Made by a program: the position numbers and the translations under genes. A stretch of 64,000 bases of DNA from Pyropia yezoensis (Eukaryota > Rhodophyta > Bangiophyceae > Bangiales > Bangiaceae): the NCBI GenBank assembly GCA_009829735.1, contig CM020619.1, positions 19,039,816-19,103,815 of the forward strand, given 5' to 3'. A model generated the notes under the pieces. The model saw only the letters and a list, made by a program, of their open reading frames with translations, had not been told where the DNA came from and ran no database searches. Positions 33,064 through 41,973 of this stretch are shown here, one piece after another; position 1 is the stretch's first letter, and each line of letters begins with the position of its first letter.

Positions 33064-33182
33064 TTTGGTGGAGCAGCAGGGGACAGAGGTAAACTTTACT
33101 TCCGGGTGCACCCGGGTGTAGGGGGCCCTCTGTCTCAGAGAAACGGTGGTCTTGGACCGTGTCATACGGATCGTCAGCCAAC

Positions 33183-35114
33183 ATGGCTAGCTCGGACCCT
33201 CCGTCGTCCGGGGAGTACACGGGTGACGCACGTACTTCAGTGCCTTTGAATACTGGTGAGACACAGGTGGGTTTACCTGGGGTCGCAGAGGGACTAGAGG
33301 TCCCTCAAGCCAGCAGGACTGGAAGTACGGGCGGGCAACAGGCCACCCCGACTCAGTCGGGAGTTCACTCGGGTGACACTTCTGATGTGGGTGGGCCGAA
33401 GTCTGGCCACCGTGTGGTATACTCAACGGGAACGTCCCAAGGGGTGAGGACTGTCCCCGCGGGTTCCACTCGGGTTGGAGCCAACTTTGGCTTCGAGTCG
33501 TCGCCAACTAGGCTTTCGGAGGACGGTGGACCTCCGTTGGTCGGCGATGGGCTCGCGCCCATGCCCCCGGTTGAGACCCCTGAGGAACGTGGTTACCCCT
33601 CAGGTGGACTCCCGGAGGCGGACCGAGACTCAACTGGAGTCGTCAATCCACTCCTCGCGGAAACTGTCCGTCGGGAGGCGACCAATGTGTTGCGGCAGAC
33701 TTTGCCGGACCTGGTGGTCACGATGACGAATACTATTCTGAATCAGATTGTGGCGAGTTTGCCAGATGGCCTTAATGTCCAAACCGGATTGGGGCTTTCG
33801 AGCCCGCAGGCGCAGGGGGAATCCCCCCTTACGCCTATCTCTGGTCGCCCCGAACTGGGGGCGACACCTGTGACTCCCAACGAGGGAGCCACACCGTACT
33901 CGGTGGGGCGTACGCCCTTCACGGGGGAGTTCCCCCCGGAAACGCCGGCGGCTACACCAAGCGCGCCGCGCCGGACTACAGGCACTGAGAGTGAACTTAC
34001 CCCAGTGCCACAGCGGCTGTTCCCTCAACGTGAGGTGCCGCCCAAGATCCAGGTAGCCAACCCGGTCTACCAGAGGATCTTTGACTGTGAGACCTACGCC
34101 CGCCACAACAAGTCGGTGGCGTATGGTCCTGACCAGGCCCGAGCCATGGGCCGTGCCAAGAAGAATGCACTTCATTCTTTTGGGCACAAAGCGGAGTGGG
34201 ACGGAACTCCCCCCCTCCGTGTCTTTGAGTTCCTACGTCGTTTCACAAAAGCCTGTGACGACAATGCCATAAGTGAAGGCATGGCTTTTTACATGCTACA
34301 GGAGTTTACGAAGGGCGACCTACGGACAGAACTTATGTCCGTCATGCCCAGCTCCTTAAGTGGAGGCGCTGGGGAGGTGACGTCCTATTTGGAGCTCGTC
34401 AACTGGTTGTTGAGAGCCATGGTTGATGAGGCAGCGTTGGCTTCTCAAGTCGAGGAGTTTACGCAAGCCCATCAGGAAGAGGCGGAGGACGAGTTGTCCT
34501 TTGCGGAGCGAGTCCGTAAGCTCAACAATCTTTGTGGGTTTCTTCATCCACAAGCTGTGGTGAAGAGTCGGTTTGTGGAGGGACTCCATTGGTCAGTCCG
34601 GATGGAGACCCGGGAGCATAACACTGCCCGGGCGACCCTGGCCGAGTTGGCCAGGTTCGCCTATCGCAGAGGCGAAGCCTACCGCAAGTTGCGGGAGGAA
34701 CAACGCCAGGAGCGACAGGCCGAGTTGGCCAAGGAACGGGAGGAGGCGCGCCAGGCCAGAGAGTTGAGAGAGGCACGCCGAATCCGCAAGGAGAGGGTGG
34801 TAGCTGCCGTGGGAACTTCTCGGGGTATCCCTTCGTCTTCCCCAGTTGGGAAGACCCCTCCCGGAACGGACCATCGGTGTTGGAACTGCAACTCCGATGG
34901 TCATTGGGCATATGATTGCCCCAAGTTGAGTAAACGCATCCAACAACTTGCTAGGAATGCGAGTAAAAAGTCGGCTACGAACGAAGTACGTTCACGCCGC
35001 GAGGGTGGGTCTCGACCGGTCGTTGCGGTCGCCACACCCTCGGCGGAGGAGGCGGACACGTCGTCCTCGGACTCGTCGTCTTCCTCCCCGCCCTCAGATT
35101 CGGACGCCAAGTAG
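33183..35114 (+). CDS. gag: Gag of element B (643 aa)
   Basis: The ATG at 33183 follows CAGCCAAC, the same start context as in element A. The protein is uninterrupted. It has a Ser/Thr/Pro-rich N-terminal third; a capsid-like region with DCETYARHNKSVAYG and EFLRRFTKACDDNAISEG, matching element A; then a strongly charged Glu/Arg helix (about 34680-34800, likely coiled coil); and one CCHC zinc knuckle (CWNCNSDGHWAYDC, about 34879-34920). The tail is acidic and Ser-rich. The overall length is typical for Ty3/gypsy Gag with extensions. It ends at TAG 35112; pol lies in the -1 frame, open from 34967, an overlap of 148 bases. Confidence 0.9.
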   Translation: MASSDPPSSGEYTGDARTSVPLNTGETQVGLPGVAEGLEVPQASRTGSTGGQQATPTQSGVHSGDTSDVGGPKSGHRVVYSTGTSQGVRTVPAGSTRVGANFGFESSPTRLSEDGGPPLVGDGLAPMPPVETPEERGYPSGGLPEADRDSTGVVNPLLAETVRREATNVLRQTLPDLVVTMTNTILNQIVASLPDGLNVQTGLGLSSPQAQGESPLTPISGRPELGATPVTPNEGATPYSVGRTPFTGEFPPETPAATPSAPRRTTGTESELTPVPQRLFPQREVPPKIQVANPVYQRIFDCETYARHNKSVAYGPDQARAMGRAKKNALHSFGHKAEWDGTPPLRVFEFLRRFTKACDDNAISEGMAFYMLQEFTKGDLRTELMSVMPSSLSGGAGEVTSYLELVNWLLRAMVDEAALASQVEEFTQAHQEEAEDELSFAERVRKLNNLCGFLHPQAVVKSRFVEGLHWSVRMETREHNTARATLAELARFAYRRGEAYRKLREEQRQERQAELAKEREEARQARELREARRIRKERVVAAVGTSRGIPSSSPVGKTPPGTDHRCWNCNSDGHWAYDCPKLSKRIQQLARNASKKSATNEVRSRREGGSRPVVAVATPSAEEADTSSSDSSSSSPPSDSDAK

Positions 35115-35125
35115 GCGGGAAACGA

Positions 35126-38100
35126 ATGACCGTTGGGGCTGGTCGTCCGAAGCTCACAACGGCAGCCTCGGCCAAGTGGGCCAGGAGGACGAACCAACCG
35201 TGCCGGATACTGCGGCGACCTAAGGGAGTCCGCACACCTCGGGTAGGACTCCCCAAGAACGTAAACCCACGTCGGGTCATCGCGGTGCTGACGGGTGAGA
35301 ACTTCCAGGTGGCTGGACGGGTGCAGCTTGCCCCCGGCCGTGCATGCTGTACCCGTATCGTACTTGATACCGGGTCAGGAGCCTCCTTGATACGCAAGTC
35401 GCTATTACCAAAGGAGGTGAAGCTCCAACGCTGGAGGTCCAAAGCTGACCATATGATTGACATCAATGGTGGGGTACTTCCCATCGTTGGTGCCGTGACC
35501 CTACCAACTAGGTTGGGGACCCATGAGGTCGACGTGACCTATGGCGTAGTTGAGAATATATCGGTACCCCTGCTTCTGGGTACCCCTTATGTTGTTACAC
35601 AAGTGCCATTGATTTGTGGCCCCGAGTACTGGGTCAAGCTGATGAATGGGGAGACTATCCCCATCCTTGGTAAGGGAAAGTCTGTGGCTCCTGTGACAGT
35701 CTCACAGTCGAAGCCTGTTTGTTCGGTGAGGGAAGGGTTTACTGCTACCCTGCGTTTAGCCCGCAAAGTCACGTTGCCCCCCAACTCGGTGGCGCACGTT
35801 GATGTTGTAACTGATTTTACGGGGAACGGGTTGGTGCACCCTCACCCCCGTCTTGCTCGCAAGCACCAAGTGCATGTTGCCCTTGGCACGATGGACTCCA
35901 AAGCCGGAGTCCCGTGGAGGATCCAGGTGATGAACCTGAGCCCGACGCCCAAGTACTTCAAGTCGGGAGCCAAGTTCGGCTATATCGACCAACACGAGGG
36001 ACCGGTAGTAGCGGTCACCCTCAACGCGGGCGCAAGTAGCGACCCGAAGTCCGGAAAGGAGAAGCATCAAGCCAAGTCGGCCGCCTCTCCTCGACCCCAT
36101 GTGAACATGGAGGGTGTCCCCCCCAGGTTGAGGGTTCAAGTTGAACGCCTCTTGGACCAATATCACAAGTTGTGGGATGGTCAATTGGGACTCATGAGAG
36201 CCACCCAACACCGGATCGAGTTGAAGCCCGGTGCACCCCCTATACGCCAACAACCGTATAGGGGAGGACCTCGTTCAAGGGCCCTCGTTAAGGAGCAAGC
36301 TGCTCGCATGGAGGCCCTCGATGTGATCGAGGCCAGCAACGCCGAGTGGGCGAGTCCGGTGGTTATCGTCCCCAAAGTTGATGGGACCCCCCGGTTTTGT
36401 ATCGACTACCGTAAGCTCAACGAGAGCACGGTGAAGGACAGTTATCCCCTACCTAGGATGGATGACTGTCTGGACTCTCTGGGGGAGGCACACGTGTTCT
36501 CTACCCTGGACTGTATCGCGGGGTACTGGCAAATTCCCATTGCCCCGGAGGACAGGCATAAAACTATCTTTACCTGTCACTGTAGTACCTACCAGTGCAA
36601 GCGTCTACCGTTTGGTCTGTGTAACGCGCCGGCAACTTTCCAGCGCGCTATGGACATGATTCTGGCCGGAGTACGGTGGCAGATCTGTATTGTGTACCTA
36701 GACGATATCATTGTGTTCTCCCGAAGTCCGGAGGAACACATTGGCCATCTTGGCCAGGTGTTCAAGCTACTTGCTGACGCCGGTGTGTCACTGAAGGCGA
36801 GTAAGTGCCACCTCTTTACTCAAGAGGTGGAGTACTTGCGACATGTTGTCCATCCGGGGCGTCTCAGTGTTAACGAGAAGAACTTGAGGGCCATTCGTAA
36901 GGCTCAGTACCCCCGGACCCAGACCCAGATGAGGAGCTTCCTCGGGATGTGTAACGTGTACCGACGTTTCACTAAGGGCTTCGCCAAGGTGGCGAAGCCG
37001 TTGAATGAGCTAGTGAGCTCAACGCTACCGAAGAACCTGCCTCCCCCAAGTCGGGTGGAGCAGGAATCCTTTGAGACTCTTCGGGACCTTCTGCTGAAGC
37101 CCCCCATCTTGGCTATTCCCAGGTTGGGAGGCCACTACATCCTGGATGTGGACGCTAGCTACGACCAACTTGGTTGTGTGTTGCTTCAGCAGCAGCCGGA
37201 CAAGGAGTACTTGCCGGTGGGATACTTTAGTAAGGGGCTGAACTCGGCCGAGAAGAACTACGGAGTCACCGAGTTGGAAGGACTCGCAGTGGTGTGGGCG
37301 GTGACGTCACTTCGTCACTACCTGGAGGGTGAGAAGTTCCTCATCCGCTGTGACCACCGCGCGTTGCAGTTCATCTTTAAGACGGACTGTACGAACACTC
37401 GTCTCAACCGGTGGAGGGTGCGACTGGCACCCTTCAACTTTGACATTGAATACCGACCTGGCAGGCAACATGCCCTTGCCGACGGCCTCTCTCGGGTACC
37501 TACCGAGGGGCTGGACACTAACCCAGTCGATGAGGACATCCCCATCGCGGGGGTAGTCACGCGCTCGGGTCAGGCGTTGAACCCCGAGGCGCCAGGGAAC
37601 AAGAAGTACTTGCCCCTGTCCCTGGACGAGGTGGTGAAGGCCCAGGCCGAGGATCCCTTCTGCAAGTCGCAGAGGGATATACTGGATACAGTGGTAGAGA
37701 CGCGTTTCTTTCTGGGAGACGATGGCCTCCTCATGAGGAGGGGGGTATTCCAGGGGACCGAACAACTTGTCGTCCCCGCATCCCTCAAGGACAGTATCCT
37801 TGAGAGGGAGCACAACGCTCCCACAGGTGGACACCTGGGGTCCAGTAAACTGTACCAGACCCTGAGGACCAGGTACTACTGGCCGTCCATGGTGGTGGAC
37901 ATCTACAGTTGGGTGGCTGCCTGCACAAGTTGTGCACAGAATCGTCTGATGGAACGGCGGCCTACTACGGCTATGCTATTGTTCCCGGCCAAGGAGCCCT
38001 TCGCCGCGTTGGCGATGGACATCCTTGGGCCACTGCCCGTGACCGAGGAGGGCAACCAGTACCTCCTGGTCATCTGTGACCGCTTCACGAAACTTACGCG

Positions 38101-39109
38101 AGCGATCCCACTGGCAGAGATCACGGCCATGTCGGTCGTGTCAGCCTTCCTAGATCACTGGGTTGCCGCGTAAGGCATCCCAGATAGTACACTATCGGAC
38201 AATGGACCGCAATTTGCGTCTGTACTGTTTCAGGGAGTGCTGGATATGTTGGGGGTTAAGGCAGACTATGCCACCCCCTACCACCCACAAACTAATGGGC
38301 AGGTGGAGCGCTTCAACAAAACTATTGTTAGGCAGCTGCGCCACTATGTGAGTGAGCACGTGAAGACGTGGGACCAATACATTTCTATCCTTACTACTGC
38401 CTACAATTCGCAGGTTCACGCATCTACAGGGGAAGTACCCCTCGCTTTTGTGACCCCCCGTCGTGTGCGGTCTATTGCCGTGCGGCGGTCGCTCCCAACT
38501 AGGGAGGATGGTGGCAGTACGCCTACTCCTACTGAGAGTAAGGCGGAGTTCGCTGCTAGGCTTGAAAACCTCATCCCTAAAGTCAGGGCTGAGATGGACA
38601 AAGCACAAAAGCGCTACAAGCGTACCTTTGACAAAAAGGTGCGCAATGCTAAGCACGTCCCCGAGCAGGGTGACTGGGTGCTGGTACACTCGCACACCCC
38701 AACTGGGGGTAAGCTGGTATTCCAGACGAAGGGACCGTACCAGGTCCTTCGTACTGATGGGCGGCGCTTCACCATCGAAAGTGACGATGGGGTCCGCACA
38801 GTGAACGGACAGGACGTGGTCAAAGTTGCACCACCGCCTGCAGGCGACCCAGCTTGGGCGCGTGCGTTGGAATCGTGGCGCCTCCCCGCACTGCCTGCGG
38901 CCAAACAGGGCCCGCAGGAGTACGTGTTCGATAAGTTCATCGACCACGGATGGGATGAAGACACTGACCGCCTCATGTTGAGGGTGCGTTGGTTTGGCTA
39001 CAAAGCCAAGGATGATACGTGGGAGTATGTGGAGGACCTTCCCGCTGAGAAGGTCCGGGCGTACTGTGCCCGGAATGAGATAGACCCTAACAGCCCTCCC
39101 TCAACGTGA
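35126..39109 (+). pseudogene. pol: pol of element B, interrupted by one stop in integrase
   Basis: The ATG at 35126 lies just after gag in the -1 frame; that frame is already open from 34967, so a frameshifted Gag-Pol is the likely product. It contains protease (DTGSG, about 35366), reverse transcriptase (PRFCIDYRKLN, LPFGLCNAPATFQ, YLDD near 36697), RNase H (LDVDAS, ELEGLAV, CDHRAL), and integrase zinc module and core. A TAA at 38171-38173 falls between the first and second catalytic aspartates (LDHWVAA, then GIPDSTLSDNGPQ). Element A has a tyrosine at that position. After the stop the same frame continues unbroken through GQVERFNKT and a C-terminal chromodomain (LMLRVRWFGYKAKDDTWEY) to TGA at 39107. 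A single point change explains the break; as it stands, no full integrase can be made. Confidence 0.9.
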
Positions 39110-39220
39110 GGGAAGGCCGGACAACAGTGCCAAGAGAGTGCTTCAAGTCGAAGTGGTACGCAGAGTGGCTTTTAACTACAGCCCTAACCCTCACACTCTC
39201 ACAACAAAGGCAGCTGCCAA

Positions 39221-41160
39221 CTAGGCACGCATGCTAGACTCTCCCACTCCACGGCACTCGCCCTCACGTGGAGGCGAGCGGCGAGACCCACGCCGATAAC
39301 GGTCTCCACTCGTTGGAGGGGGCGGCGGCTCCAAGTCGGAACCGTCGCGCCCCTCACGGTCGCGCAAGTGGCGTCGACCGTGGCCACTCTTCTGCCTGGT
39401 CTTGCGCGCAAGTTTGCGACGCAGACGCTGGACAGACTCCGTCTCCGACGGGGTAGAGGACTCCGAAACGGAGTGAGACAACTCGTCTTCCGATACGGAA
39501 GGAGAGCGCCGCGAGTGTCGGCGACGACGGCGAGGAGGCGAGTATGCCCGGCTCGCACGACGTTTGCCACGCCCAAGTGGGGCTGGCTGGGGCATAATAG
39601 CCCCAATGCGAGCCAACTCGGCTGTCATAAACTCCGCCACCGACTCGCAACTCGCGGTCGCCACTGCAGTACGAACGCGCTAAGTTGAGGAGTCTCGGAA
39701 CTCTGTAGGGTTGCGGTCGACGCGGCCAACCAGGGAATGGTGCGCACCAACGTGGTCATCATCATCTCGGAGGTTAGAGGCGTGGGCGGCAACACCAACT
39801 TGGGGTATACCGTGAGGAGGGTGGCCCCCAAGTTGGGGGACACCGGGGTGGAAGACTCCACGGCCACGCTGATCGGGATGTTCCCGTGAGGTTGGAAAGG
39901 AACAGGAGGAAGCGGAGGGGCCCGCCGAGGTGGCGATACCCGGGTGTAACTGCGACCCCGACTTGGGGCCCCCGCAGTGGGTTGAGTCATATGGTCATCA
40001 TAGGACGGCACGGCCATAACTATGGGCTTGTCCGGGGGTGGCGCAGTGTGGCGATCCACCCCCGGGACATACGGGTAGTCCCCGATGCCCAACCCCTCTC
40101 GTAGGACCACACGGCCGTCGTGAAGTTCACGAGCGACCCACACGAACTGGCGAAGTGCGCCATCGTCCTTGGGCCCACGAGTGGGGCGGCGCAACTTGTG
40201 CTCAATGCTCTCCCACTCGATAAACTTATGGAGCCGGAGCATCTCCTCAAGTAGAGTGAGTTGTCCTGATGAGCACCCCTCAGCAACTAGCTGAGGGGTG
40301 AGCTGTTCCAAACCTTGGAGTAGCCGGAGGGGGAGATGCCAGAGCATCCCCCGCCGCCGAACACAGGACACCCAGGTCGACATGACCTCGAGGAGCCACT
40401 GGGTGGCCAACATGGCCCACACCAGGTGATCAGGGGCAGCCGTCAACATGACGGAGCCGAAGTGGTCAAGCAACCGTGGCAACAACGCCGGGAACCCGTA
40501 GGGGACCTCAACTTGAGGCCACCACTCGGGCTTCTTCGGATAGTACTGCTCCTTACTGGCAGCAGACTGTTGAGGAAACTCAAGTTGAGCCGAGGTCACC
40601 AAGTAGGGACCTCACCGGAAGTCTTTCTCCATCCGCACATCAAAGTGATGAGTGTGCGGATCGGCCGCGTGGAGGTACGGTGGGCGAGTTGCCACAGCAT
40701 CCCACGTGAAGGTCGGCAAGTCGCCGGGACCCGGGATAGTTCCCCCGCGGTCCACCATGGCCTTGGCACGCTGAACGTCCTCAACCTCCTCATCGTCCAG
40801 GAAGGCAAACTGGTCCGTCCTGAAGCCGGCAGGGAACCCGACCCTACGGGGATACTTCTCCCGTAGGCGGTCCCATACCCGGCCCATCGCTGCGCCAAGT
40901 CGGCCACAGCGAAGAACAGTCAGCCCCTCCTCATAGAGAGGCCAAGCGGGGTAAAACCACCGCCCCAAGGCCTCACGCGGGACAAATTGTCCCGCCTCCG
41001 GGGGAGACCCCGCCGTCAACCCAAAGCCGGGCGACGCGGGAGTCCCGTCCCCCGGAGCGATCGCGGAGCCCCCGCCGGAAGTCCCGGCGGGTGCTGCACC
41101 GTAGGAGGTGTCCTCCATGCGCTCGTCAAGAGAGTCCGTCTCCACTCCCGGAGTCGCCAT
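39221..41160 (-). pseudogene. Antisense accessory ORF of element B, broken by a stop and a frameshift
   Basis: Reverse strand, between pol and the 3' LTR, in the same position as in element A. The frame starts with ATG at 41160 (MATPGVETDS), reaches a TGA at 40612-40614, then continues in the same frame to 39625. The remaining C-terminal part lies in another frame (39221-39664), joined near 39660-39690, where VAEF matches VAEW of element A. The middle region aligns with the element A protein, including PPYL, EFP..SA, VEVPYG, and KDDG followed by D.PY..GV; spacings are 63 against 64 and 108 against 110 residues. The last part is rich in Arg and Ser (RRRRRHSRRS), more basic than in A, which suggests nucleic-acid binding. 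No known domain recognised. Confidence 0.7.
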
Positions 41161-41499
41161 GGCTCTCCCCAAGTTGGGGAGAGACGCTCTGGCTATCGCA
41201 GCACGAGACCCGCCTCAAGTTGAGGGGGACTCGGATCGTGGGTATACGGGTGGCCTCCCCAGCGTGGGGCGGCCCGGTGGAAGGTGAAGGGGAGGTGGTG
41301 GTGATGGTGAAGTGTGAACTGAGGAGAGCAAGCTGCCGAGTGGGCAAGCTTGAGGAGAGGGGCGGTCAACGTGACCGCCTCCACATCCGCGTTACGTACT
41401 CAAGGGGGGGACAGCAAGTCGCGCCCCCAACGCCGAGACGTGCGTTTACGCACCCCCTCACAGGGCCGACCGGGTCGGTCGGAACTGAGGAGAGGGGAG

Positions 41500-41968
41500 T
41501 GTGGCAGTATTGACCCCCAGGTAGGGGGGCAACACGTGCCATGCAAGGGGCGGCAGGCCACTAGCCTGATCCGTTCCTCCCCCTGCATTTGGGTCCATAT
41601 TCCCTAAGTTTGGGATAGTTAGCTTAGTAGTAAATCCAACTTGGATTTGAGGGTTTTCTGCATTTATCGTCTTGAATTTTCGTGTGGCCCGGTGGGCAGG
41701 TGCTGGGGTGGGAGATTCTGAGTGGCGAGATTCTGAGTGGGCCCTGGGGGGATAAGGGGAGGGACAGCGGGGCTTGGCCCTGCTTCCCCGTCCCGACCAA
41801 GAAACTGTTGGACCACACACCATCCTCTTGTTTGTCCGTGGGGGGTTTGCCCCACAACAGGGACAGAGTGTGTGCGACTTGCACTTCTTTCGGTTCCCCC
41901 GGCACGGGAGGCAGCCCTAGCACACCGCCCCAACTTGGGTGCCGTGTGTGCTAGTGGTTTTTGCCACA
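41500..41968 (+). repeat. 3' LTR of element B
   Basis: 469 bp, followed by the GAAAC duplication. At least six substitutions relative to the 5' LTR (for example near 41613, 41820, 41840, 41891, 41902, 41928). A purine-only stretch GAGGAGAGGGGAG directly precedes it. Confidence 0.95.
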
Positions 41969-41973
41969 GAAAC

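Larger units (their letters stand above)
32595..41968 (+). mobile_element. LTR retrotransposon B (Ty3/gypsy, chromovirus type) with antisense ORF
   Basis: 9,374 bp. Two 469-bp LTRs (32595-33063, 41500-41968) start TGTGGCAGTATTG and end TTTTTGCCACA, with a perfect GAAAC target duplication (32590-32594 and 41969-41973). At least six mismatches separate the LTRs, so it is somewhat older than A. It has the same gene order as A: gag, pol with chromodomain, antisense ORF, polypurine tract (GAGGAGAGGGGAG directly before the 3' LTR), LTR. Gag is open throughout. Pol carries one stop codon; the antisense ORF carries one stop and one frameshift. Coding sequences are clearly diverged from A (Gag and Pol align only at protein level), so this is a separate family of the same lineage. 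Confidence 0.95.
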
